Shown in pieces: positions 34,910 through 42,405 of a DNA stretch of 64,000 nt; the first letter of the stretch is position 1, and each line of letters opens with the position of its first letter. Where the stretch lies: the NCBI RefSeq assembly GCF_003568665.1, contig NZ_QXMH01000002.1:434001-498000 (forward strand), given 5' to 3'. The stretch comes from Chitinophaga alhagiae. Lineage in GTDB: Bacteria > Bacteroidota > Bacteroidia > Chitinophagales > Chitinophagaceae. Under the pieces are notes generated by a model. The model worked only from the letters and a program-made list of their open reading frames with translations, had not been told where the DNA came from and did no database searches. The position numbers were made by a program, and so were the translations under genes.

Positions 34910-36763
34910 ATGTCATTAAGCGTTCTCGACATCGGGATAATCATCGGGTATATTATCGCCATTTTGTTCCTTGGTTTTTACATTGCCAGAAAGGCGTCTA
35001 AAGACCTGCAGAGCTATTTCCTCGGCGGCAATAAAATGAAATGGTACATGCTGGGGCTGAGCAACGCATCGGGGATGTTTGACATTTCCGGCACTATGTG
35101 GACGGTGAGCATCCTTTTTATTTACGGCCTTAAAAGCGCCTTCATCCCCTGGTTGTGGCCGGTATGGAACCAGGTGTTCGTATTTGTGTACCTGGCCATC
35201 TGGATGCGGCGCTCCAATGTAATGACCGGGGCGCAATGGATCACCTTCCGCTTTGGGGACGGCAAGGGTGCGCGCCTTTCCCATATTATCATCGTAATTT
35301 TTGCCGTGGTGAGCGTAATAGGGTTTATTGCCTACTTCTTTGAAGGCATTGGCAAGTTCTGTACTTCCATTCTGCCCTGGGACCTGGCCGTGAACATCGG
35401 CCGCTTCCACCTTTCTTCCGAGAGAAGCTACGCCCTCATCCTCTGCATTGCCACCACCCTTTATACCATCAAGGGGGGCATGTACAGCGTGGTGGCCACG
35501 GAGGTGATGCAGTTCCTCATTATGACCATTTCCTGCTTTGTGATCGGCTACATTGCCTATACGTCCGTAACGGCTGAACAGGTGCAGGCCGCTATTCCTC
35601 CCGGTTGGGGAGACCTTTCCTTTGGTTGGGACCTGGGGCTGGACTGGGCCAATACGCCCTTTCCCGCTGTGAACGACAAAATAGCCGCAGACGGTTTCGG
35701 CCTGTTCGGCATCCTCATCATGATGATGCTGTTCAAAGGCATCTTTGCTTCCATAGCGGGTCCGGTGCCCAGCTATGACATGCAGCGCGTGCTGTCTACC
35801 CGCACGCCCGGAGACGCGGCCAAAATGAGCTTCACCACCATCTGGGTGATGTACATTCCCCGTTACCTCATGGTGTCTGCCTTTGCGGTGCTGGCGCTGG
35901 TGTACATGCATTCTGAACTGGGTGCGCAGGGCAGCAGCATAGATTTTGAAAAGATAGCCCCGCTCGCCATTGCCAAATTTGTACCGGCCGGCTTTAAAGG
36001 TTTGCTGCTGGCCGGCCTGCTGGCCTCTTTCATGGGCACCTTCTCCGCCTTTGTGAACTCCGCGCCGGCTTACATTGTGAACGACATCTACAAAAAATAC
36101 ATCAACCCCAACGGTACCAACGAAAAATACATCCGCATGAGCATCATTGCCTCCTGCGTGCTGGTGTTTGTCGGTATCCTGTTCGGGTTCATGGGCGCTT
36201 CGCTGAACAAGCTCACGCTCTGGATCACCTCGGCCCTGTACGGTGGTTATGCCGCCGCCAACTTCCTGAAATGGATCTGGTGGCGCTTCACCGGCTACGG
36301 CTATTTCTACGGCATGCTGTTCGGGCTCATAGCCTCTACCATCAAGCTGTTCGTATTCCCTGATATTGTAGACATCTACGTATTCCCGCTTATCCTCGTA
36401 TTCTCCTTCATTGGCTGCATTGTGGGCACCTATATGTCTCCGCTGGTGAACAGGGAAGCGGTGAAAGCGTTTTATAAACAGACCAATCCCTGGGGTTTCT
36501 GGGGGCCCATCCGCAAGGAGGTGCTGGCAGAAGACCCGGGCTTCAAACCGAACAAGGATTTTAAACGGGACATGTTCAACATTGTGATCGGCATCATCTG
36601 GCAGATGGCCCAGGTAGTGATACCCATCTACTTCATGATCCGTGAGAACTACCAGATGCTGGGTTGGGTGATCATCTTCATTGCCACCACATGGCTGCTG
36701 AAGAAAAACTGGTGGAACCGGCTTGGACAGGCAGACGAGAACTTTCAAAAACAGCACACATGA
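34910..36763 (+). CDS. Sodium:solute symporter (SSS family)
   Basis: A 617-residue inner-membrane protein with about 14 hydrophobic helices. Family marks: DIGIIIGYIIAILFLGFYIARKASKDLQSYFLGG at the N-terminus, GLSNASGMFDISGTMWTVSILFIYGL, YTIKGGMYSVVATEVMQFLIM, and PAGFKGLLLAGLLASFMGTFSAFVNSAPAYIVNDIYKKYI with the sodium-site region. SSS members import sugars, sialic acid or organic acids with sodium. Here it most likely brings the monosaccharide made by the periplasmic hydrolases into the cell. The gene overlaps the next one by 4 bp (ATGA), so translation is coupled. Confidence 0.92.
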   Translation: MSLSVLDIGIIIGYIIAILFLGFYIARKASKDLQSYFLGGNKMKWYMLGLSNASGMFDISGTMWTVSILFIYGLKSAFIPWLWPVWNQVFVFVYLAIWMRRSNVMTGAQWITFRFGDGKGARLSHIIIVIFAVVSVIGFIAYFFEGIGKFCTSILPWDLAVNIGRFHLSSERSYALILCIATTLYTIKGGMYSVVATEVMQFLIMTISCFVIGYIAYTSVTAEQVQAAIPPGWGDLSFGWDLGLDWANTPFPAVNDKIAADGFGLFGILIMMMLFKGIFASIAGPVPSYDMQRVLSTRTPGDAAKMSFTTIWVMYIPRYLMVSAFAVLALVYMHSELGAQGSSIDFEKIAPLAIAKFVPAGFKGLLLAGLLASFMGTFSAFVNSAPAYIVNDIYKKYINPNGTNEKYIRMSIIASCVLVFVGILFGFMGASLNKLTLWITSALYGGYAAANFLKWIWWRFTGYGYFYGMLFGLIASTIKLFVFPDIVDIYVFPLILVFSFIGCIVGTYMSPLVNREAVKAFYKQTNPWGFWGPIRKEVLAEDPGFKPNKDFKRDMFNIVIGIIWQMAQVVIPIYFMIRENYQMLGWVIIFIATTWLLKKNWWNRLGQADENFQKQHT

Positions 36764-37431
36764 TAAAACAGGTGACCATGGCTGCGCTATTGCTTGCCAC
36801 CGGCTTTACGGCGGCGGCGCAGGCTATAGACAGTACTTATGATAACAATCACTACAAGGAGCGGCAGGCGCTGTTCGCCAAAATGCCGAAGCAGAAAAAA
36901 GCCATCGTGTTCCTGGGCAACAGTATTACGGAAGCAGGCAAATGGAACGATATATTGCCCGGTCTGCCGGTACAGAACCGCGGCATTAGCGGCGATAATT
37001 CCTTTGGCGTAATTGCCCGCCTGCCGGAAATAGTAGCGCAGAAGCCTGCCCGCATATTCCTGATGATAGGCGTGAACGACCTGAAGCGCGAAGTGCCCGT
37101 ACCGGTCATCGTCAACAATTACAGGCGCATGGCCGGCATTATCAAGCAAGGCTCTCCCAAAACCAGGGTAGTGCTGCAAAGCGTACTGCCGGTCAATGAT
37201 ACTATTCTCATAGAGGCATTTAAAAAAGTGACCAACACCAACGTGGCCCTGTTAAACAATGCGCTGGAACAGATAGCGCGGGAGAACGGTTTCACTTATG
37301 TAAACCTGCACCAGGCGTTTGCGGATGAAAAAGGGCAGCTGAAAAGGAAAGAAACGCCTGACGGGCTGCACCTCAAGGTCAGCTCCTATCCGCAATGGGT
37401 TGAATTTCTGCGCAGCAAAAAATTGTTATGA
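36760..37431 (+). CDS. SGNH/GDSL-family esterase, exported (copy 1)
   Basis: A 223-residue exported protein (signal MIKQVTMAALLLATGFTAAAQA). It has the SGNH blocks: Ser in VFLGNSITEAG, Gly in NRGISGDNSFG, Asn in MIGVNDLKRE and the Asp-His pair in TPDGLHL. Such enzymes often remove O-acetyl groups from sugars. The ATG overlaps the stop of the symporter gene by 4 bp and the open frame further upstream is overlap only. The next gene is a paralogue, so this is a tandem pair that may split two acetyl positions. Confidence 0.9.
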   Translation: MIKQVTMAALLLATGFTAAAQAIDSTYDNNHYKERQALFAKMPKQKKAIVFLGNSITEAGKWNDILPGLPVQNRGISGDNSFGVIARLPEIVAQKPARIFLMIGVNDLKREVPVPVIVNNYRRMAGIIKQGSPKTRVVLQSVLPVNDTILIEAFKKVTNTNVALLNNALEQIARENGFTYVNLHQAFADEKGQLKRKETPDGLHLKVSSYPQWVEFLRSKKLL

Positions 37432-38105
37432 TGAAAAGGATGATACTACTGGCCGCCTGCACCATGCCGGCATTCGCCTTTGCACAAACTGCTCCGAAGA
37501 TAGACAGCAGCTACGCCAACTGGTACTACGAGGGGCGCATGGAGCTGTATGACCAGCTGAACAACAAACCGGCGGATATCCTTTTCCTGGGCAACAGCAT
37601 CACGGAAAGAGGAGAGTGGCACGAGCTGCTGCCCGGTAAAAAGATCGCCAACCGCGGCATTGGCGGAGATAACACCTTTGGCGTGCTGGCGCGGCTGGAC
37701 GGCGTGATACAGCAGCAGCCGAAAAAGCTCTTCCTGCTCATCGGCATCAATGACATCGGGCGCGGCCTGCCCGTGGAGGTGATCCTGCATAACTACAGGC
37801 GCATACTCACCCAACTCACGCAGGGCCTGCCCAAGACGAAGATCATTGTGCAGAGCGTGCTGCCCATGAATGAGGCCAAACTGCCGTACGCCTACCTGAA
37901 GAACAAGGCGGATAAAATAAAGGCGCTGAACGAAGGCATTGTTCCCCTTGCCAGGGAATTTAATCTCACCTATCTCAACCTGCACGAGCTGTTTGCGGAC
38001 GAAAAGGGAGAACTGAAAGCGGATTATACAAAAGACGGCATTCACCTGGAGCCTGCGGCTTATGTAGACTGGGTGAACTGGCTGAAAAAGCATAAACAGT
38101 TGTAG
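37428..38105 (+). CDS. SGNH/GDSL-family esterase, exported (copy 2)
   Basis: A 225-residue paralogue of the preceding gene, overlapping it by 4 bp. The signal peptide ends near AFAQ. Blocks: LFLGNSITERGEWHELLPG (Ser), NRGIGGDNTFGVLARLDG (Gly), LLIGINDIGRGLP (Asn) and TKDGIHLEPAAYVDWV (Asp, His). All catalytic residues are present. It ends 1 bp before the DUF4434 gene. A deacetylating role on an O-acetylated sugar is likely but not shown. Confidence 0.9.
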   Translation: MMKRMILLAACTMPAFAFAQTAPKIDSSYANWYYEGRMELYDQLNNKPADILFLGNSITERGEWHELLPGKKIANRGIGGDNTFGVLARLDGVIQQQPKKLFLLIGINDIGRGLPVEVILHNYRRILTQLTQGLPKTKIIVQSVLPMNEAKLPYAYLKNKADKIKALNEGIVPLAREFNLTYLNLHELFADEKGELKADYTKDGIHLEPAAYVDWVNWLKKHKQL

Positions 38106-38106
38106 T

Positions 38107-39042
38107 ATGAAGATCACAGGCACTTTCCTTGACGAGATCAGTCACGACATACCCCACCAGAACTGGGGCCGCGAAGAATGGGACCGTGACTTCGCTTACA
38201 TGAAAGCCGTGGGTATAGACACGGTAATACTCATCCGCAGCGGTTACCGCCGCTTCATCACCTATCCGTCTGCCTACCTGCAAAAACAGTTTGGCTGCTA
38301 CGCACCGCCGGTAGACCTGGTAAAAATGTACCTGGAGCTGGCAGACAAGCATGGCATGCAGTTTTACTTCGGGCTGTATGACAGCGGTCATTACTGGGAC
38401 ACGGGCAACATGCAGGCTGAAATAGACGCCAACCGTTATGTGATAGATGAGGTGTGGCAGCAATACGGCCACTATAAGAGTTTCAAAGGCTGGTACCTGA
38501 GCATGGAGATCAGCCGCCGTACAAAGGGCGCCGTAGAAGCCTTTTCCACGCTGGGCAACCAGTGCAAGGGCGTGAGCAACGGCCAGCCCACCTTCATTTC
38601 TCCCTGGATAGACGGGAAGAAGGCCGTGATGGCCGCTTCCGCCGGCCTCACCAAAGAAGACGCCGTGTCTATACAGGAACATGAAAGAGAATGGAGCGAA
38701 ATATTTGACGGCGTAAGAGGCGCCGTAGATGCCATTGCCTTCCAGGACGGCCATATAGATTACCACGAACTGCCGGAGTTTTTTGCAGTGAACAAAAAAA
38801 TGGCGGACAAATTCGGGATGCAGTGCTGGACCAACGCCGAATCTTTTGACCGGGACATGCCCATCAAATTCCTGCCCATCAAGTTCGAGAAACTGCGCCT
38901 CAAGCTGGAGGCCGCCCGGCTGGCTGGTTACGACAAAGCCCTGACGTTCGAGTTCTCACATTTCATGAGCCCGCAATCTGCCTACCTGCAGGCAGGGCAT
39001 TTATATAACCGTTACAAAGAGTACATCGGAGCGCTCAAATAA
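38107..39042 (+). CDS. DUF4434-type TIM-barrel protein, cytoplasmic
   Basis: A 311-residue protein without a signal peptide. The start MKITGTFLDEISHDIPHQNWGREEWDRDFAYMKAVGIDTVILIRSGYR, the segment GMQFYFGLYDSGHYWDTGNM, the strand GWYLSMEISRR and DAIAFQDGHIDYHELPEFFAVNKKMADKFGMQCWTNAE fit DUF4434, a glycosidase-like barrel family. Acidic residues at the strand ends (YLSMEIS, AFQDGH, WTNAESF) could be catalytic. Lack of a signal places it in the cytoplasm, so it would act on imported di- or oligosaccharide. Function is not known for close relatives as far as I recall. Confidence 0.8.
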   Translation: MKITGTFLDEISHDIPHQNWGREEWDRDFAYMKAVGIDTVILIRSGYRRFITYPSAYLQKQFGCYAPPVDLVKMYLELADKHGMQFYFGLYDSGHYWDTGNMQAEIDANRYVIDEVWQQYGHYKSFKGWYLSMEISRRTKGAVEAFSTLGNQCKGVSNGQPTFISPWIDGKKAVMAASAGLTKEDAVSIQEHEREWSEIFDGVRGAVDAIAFQDGHIDYHELPEFFAVNKKMADKFGMQCWTNAESFDRDMPIKFLPIKFEKLRLKLEAARLAGYDKALTFEFSHFMSPQSAYLQAGHLYNRYKEYIGALK

Positions 39043-39072
39043 CTCCTTGCCAATTTTTAAAGAACAAACCTG

Positions 39073-40257
39073 ATGAAACAAATAGCTGCTTTATACAAGC
39101 AAGAACTGCTGGAAAACGTGTTGCCTTTCTGGATCCAAAATTCTAAAGACGAGAAGAACGGAGGTTTTTTTACCTGCCTGGACCGCGAGGGAAAAGTATT
39201 TGATACAGATAAGTTTATGTGGCTGCAAGGCCGGGAGGTGTGGATGTTTTCCATGCTGTACCACAAAGTAGCGCCTAACGAACAATGGAAAGAAATGGCC
39301 CTGCATGGCGCCGCATTTATGCAAAAATATGGCCGTGACGCGCAGGGTAACTGGTACTTTTCCCTGACGCAGGAGGGCAAACCCCTGGTGCAGCCTTACA
39401 ATATATTCTCTGACTGTTTTGCGGCCATGGGTTTTGGCGCGTTGTACCGGATAGACCCGAAGCAGGAATATCACGATATTGCCAAAACCACTTTTGAAAA
39501 TATTCTCCACCGCCGCAACAATCCCAAGGGCCAGTACACCAAACAGATACCCGGCGCCCGCAACCTGAAGAACTTTGCGCTGCCCATGATCCTCTGCAAC
39601 CTTTCCCTGGAGCTGGAACACATCCTCGGCAGTGACAAGGTGAACGAGTTCATACCGGGGGTGCTGGAAGAAGTGATGGACGTGTTTTACCTGCAGCAGC
39701 AGGGGCTTATTCTGGAGAACGTATTGCAAGACGGCAGCTTTTCAGACTCGTTTGAAGGCCGCCTCATCAACCCCGGCCATGCCATTGAGGCCATGTGGTT
39801 CATTATGGACCTGGCCGTGCGCCTCAACGACCCCGCGCTGGCGCAAAAGGCCACGGACATTGGCCTGCGCATGCTGGAATATGGGTGGGATAAAAAGCAC
39901 GGCGGCATCTTTTATTTCATGGATATTTACAACCATCCGCCCCAGCAGCTGGAGTGGGACCAGAAACTCTGGTGGGTACATCTGGAAACGCTGGTGTTCC
40001 TGGCCAAGGGCTGGCAATTGACGGGCAGTGAAGCCTGCAAGGCCTGGTTTGAAAAGGTACATGAATATACCTGGAAACATTTCAAGGATGCAGAATATCC
40101 GGAATGGTTTGGTTATCTTAACCGCCAGGGCGAGCCGCTGCTGCAACTAAAGGGCGGTAAATGGAAAGGTTGTTTCCACGTGCCGCGCGCCTTGTTCCAG
40201 GTATGGCAAACGCTTGAAAAGGCGCCTGCCTTTAGCGGAACGCCCAGCGTTGTTTAA
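39073..40257 (+). CDS. AGE-family (N-acylglucosamine 2-epimerase-like) sugar epimerase
   Basis: A 394-residue cytoplasmic alpha/alpha-barrel protein. Family blocks: WLQGREVWMFSMLYHKVAPNEQWKE, GRDAQGNWYFSLTQEGKPL, FSDCFAAMGFGALYRI, GRLINPGHAIEAMWFIMDLA, KKHGGIFYFMDIYNHPPQQLEWDQKLWWVHLETLVFLAKGW and EWFGYLNRQGEPLLQLKGGKWKGCFHVPRAL. These carry the conserved Arg, His and Trp residues of the active cleft. Members interconvert GlcNAc/ManNAc or epimerise cellobiose or mannobiose at C2. With a ROK repressor, SSS symporter and HGSNAT-like protein nearby, an N-acylated hexosamine is plausible. Confidence 0.9.
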   Translation: MKQIAALYKQELLENVLPFWIQNSKDEKNGGFFTCLDREGKVFDTDKFMWLQGREVWMFSMLYHKVAPNEQWKEMALHGAAFMQKYGRDAQGNWYFSLTQEGKPLVQPYNIFSDCFAAMGFGALYRIDPKQEYHDIAKTTFENILHRRNNPKGQYTKQIPGARNLKNFALPMILCNLSLELEHILGSDKVNEFIPGVLEEVMDVFYLQQQGLILENVLQDGSFSDSFEGRLINPGHAIEAMWFIMDLAVRLNDPALAQKATDIGLRMLEYGWDKKHGGIFYFMDIYNHPPQQLEWDQKLWWVHLETLVFLAKGWQLTGSEACKAWFEKVHEYTWKHFKDAEYPEWFGYLNRQGEPLLQLKGGKWKGCFHVPRALFQVWQTLEKAPAFSGTPSVV

Positions 40258-40269
40258 AAAACGGAACGT

Positions 40270-41121
40270 ATGAAGAGACTACTGTTATTATGCTGCCTTT
40301 TTTGCTGCGGTCTGGCGCATGCCCAAACCCGGTTCTACTATAAGGACTCCCTGTACGCAGACCATTACGCGCCGCAGGGCAGGCCCAACGGTATATCCGT
40401 TATGTTCATCCACGGCGGCGGCTTCTCCAGCGGAAATCCCGCCAACCAGAAGCCCTTTGCCGAAGGCATGAGCAAACGGGGGTATAATGTATTTGTGATC
40501 TCTTACCGGCTTTATATGAAAGGCCGTACCTACAATTGCAGCACGGTAACGCATGAAAAACTGAAGGCCTTTGAAGTGGCCGCCGAAGACGGTACTGACG
40601 CCGCAAAGTTCATTCTTGACAGGGCCGATTCTCTGCAGGTAGACCCGCAGAAATTCTTCCTGGCCGGCAGCAGCGCCGGGGCCGAAGCCGCATTGCAGAT
40701 GCTCTACAACCCTTTTTCCGCCGCGGGTAAAGGCCGCTATGCCTATTTTGCGCAGCAACCCCGTTTTGCCGGCGCCCTGCTGTTTGCAGGAGCACTGGTA
40801 GATATCAACGCCATGCGGCCGGATAACTGGGTGCCCATGTTCCTCATGCATGGCACCAAAGACGCTACGGTGCCCTATGGCACTTCCGCACATCATTCCT
40901 GCAAGGCAGACGCGCCGGGCTGGCTGATACTCTTTGGCTCCAAAACCCTGTATGAAAAAGGGAAGGAGTGGAACAAGCCGGTGGTGCTGTACAGCTATAA
41001 AGACCGGCAGCACGAGGTGGCCAATTACATGTTCCGCGAATTTGACAAGATGGATAAGTTTATGCGGGATGTGGCGGGTAAGAAGAAGATAGGGGCGAAG
41101 GAGGAAGTGATTACAAAATAA
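40270..41121 (+). CDS. Exported alpha/beta-hydrolase (carboxylesterase-like)
   Basis: A 283-residue protein with a signal peptide (MKRLLLLCCLFCCGLAHAQ), the oxyanion motif VMFIHGGGFSSGNP, the nucleophile elbow FFLAGSSAGAEAAL, and a late DRQHEV likely holding the catalytic His. This is the fold of hormone-sensitive-lipase-like and carbohydrate acetyl- or feruloyl-esterases. It is the last gene of the right-reading saccharide locus and is followed by a strong bidirectional terminator. The probable role is removal of an ester decoration from the glycan. Confidence 0.85.
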   Translation: MKRLLLLCCLFCCGLAHAQTRFYYKDSLYADHYAPQGRPNGISVMFIHGGGFSSGNPANQKPFAEGMSKRGYNVFVISYRLYMKGRTYNCSTVTHEKLKAFEVAAEDGTDAAKFILDRADSLQVDPQKFFLAGSSAGAEAALQMLYNPFSAAGKGRYAYFAQQPRFAGALLFAGALVDINAMRPDNWVPMFLMHGTKDATVPYGTSAHHSCKADAPGWLILFGSKTLYEKGKEWNKPVVLYSYKDRQHEVANYMFREFDKMDKFMRDVAGKKKIGAKEEVITK

Positions 41122-41140
41122 TAATTGTCAGGAATTTAAG

Positions 41141-41192
41141 TAATATATAAAAAGCAATGTGCAAAAAAGTGCATATTGCTTTTTATATATTA
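41141..41192. terminator. Large bidirectional hairpin terminator
   Basis: 18-bp perfect outer arms (41141-41158 and 41175-41192), a G-T position, and inner TGCA/TGCA around a 6-nt loop. The stem is flanked by T-rich sequence on both strands. It sits between the convergent ends of the alpha/beta hydrolase gene and the RhuM-Fic gene. Confidence 0.85.
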
Positions 41193-41250
41193 TATTTTAT
41201 TTTACAGTGATGGAATGAACGTTTTATTATTAGATGATATAGTTGTTATG

Positions 41251-42225
41251 CTAGTTAAACGCATTAATCAGGTTTACCACTACTTTGGTCATTATTTCTT
41301 TTTCTTCGGGCTTGCTTTCCGCTATCATTAATGTAAGCGCCACTAGAGCATTATCTGCAATACGCTTGCTCCCGTCCTCCCGGTATAGCAGGCGGTTTTT
41401 TTCGAGAAACCACACAAACGGGAATGCGGCAATGCGTTTGTTGCCATCGGAAAAAGAATGGTTCTTTACAACGAAATACAGTAGGTGAGCTGCTTTCTCT
41501 TCCACACTTGGGTAAAGCTCTTTTTCGTCAAATGTTTAATAAATAACAGCCAATGAACTTTTGAAAGAATCGTCTTTCTCGTTGCCAAACAGATCGCCTC
41601 CGCCGAATTTTTGTCTTAATTCCTGTATAACGCTTATTGCTTCCGGATAATTGATCTGGTAAACAGCCTTCGCTGTAGTAGATTGAATGCTTAGTTGCTG
41701 ATGATCATATTTGTCTAGTATATCGAGAGCATAGGTATAGTCTGAAAGTACTTTCAGCAAGCCGGCCGTCTCATTGTCTGAAAGCTGGTTATTTTCTATG
41801 ATGTTGCTCATTAACCGCACTGTTTGTTTCAGTGAAGTTAGCTGTTCTTCCTGTTCTTTCAAACGGGCTTCGTTGATGGCATATCCTTGAACAAGATACT
41901 CACGCAATACATTATTTGCCCACATGCGGAATTGGGTGCCTCTTTGGGATTTTACACGGTAACCGATTGATATGATTACATCCAGGCTATAAAGGTGGGT
42001 TGTCCTACCCGGTCGCTCGGTAGGCAAAACTTGCAGATGGCCTTCTTTCTGGAGTTCCTTTTCTTTGAATATATTATTGATATGTTTACTTACAACCGTC
42101 CTGTCACGGTCAAATAACTCGGAGATCTGCTCTACGTCCAACCATACAGAGTTTTGGCCCAGGATGACATTGATAGATGTTTTGTCATCATTTGTTTTAT
42201 AAATAATCAGGCTTCCCTTACTCAT
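41251..42225 (-). pseudogene. RhuM-Fic/Doc fusion gene interrupted by one in-frame TAA
   Basis: Reading from 42225, a RhuM-type N-terminal domain runs about 1-150 (VEQISELFDRDRTVVSKHINNIFKEKEL ... SLDVIISIGYRVKSQRGTQFRMWANNVLREYLVQG), followed by helices to ...SSLAVIY. A TAA stop then occurs at 41536-41538 (codon 230). The same frame continues without shift through TFDEKELYPSVEEKAAHLLYF and the Fic/Doc motif HSFSDGNKRIAA (His256) to the stop at 41251, 325 codons in total including the final stop, the usual size of this fusion family. One base change from CAA (Gln) explains the stop. The islet is AT-rich compared with its neighbours and lies between two large palindromes, which points to transfer. 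The N-terminal piece could still be made alone. Confidence 0.9.
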
Positions 42226-42351
42226 ATTCTGAAGCTACGAGCAAAAGAAAGCCTGAACTATTTTTTAAGGTTGAAATATTAGTACTGGGAGTACCAAATT
42301 TTTTCTATGTAATTACAACTAATTTATTATTAATCAACTATATATTTTGCC

Positions 42352-42384
42352 AATAATTAAGTGCAAAATTTGCACTTAATTATT
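42352..42384. terminator. Perfect 33-bp palindrome after the heparinase-like gene
   Basis: 16-bp arms AATAATTAAGTGCAAA (42352-42367) and its exact complement (42369-42384) around a single A. On the reverse strand it lies 21 bp after the stop of the lyase gene and can act as its terminator; it also borders the RhuM-Fic islet. The GTGCA core is shared with the hairpin at 41141-41192. Confidence 0.7.
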
Positions 42385-42405
42385 TCCCTTAATATGAATC
42401 CCCGC

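Noticed and set aside
34916..36757. A 613-codon open frame on the reverse strand of the symporter gene
   Set aside because: It lies entirely opposite a clear SSS transporter and its translation is rich in His, Gln, Arg and Gly with no family motif. It is a by-product of codon bias.
39073..40257. A sialic acid catabolic operon
   Set aside because: An AGE epimerase, SSS symporter and SGNH esterases would fit, but no sialidase, sialate lyase (NanA) or NanK-type kinase is present, so the substrate was left open.
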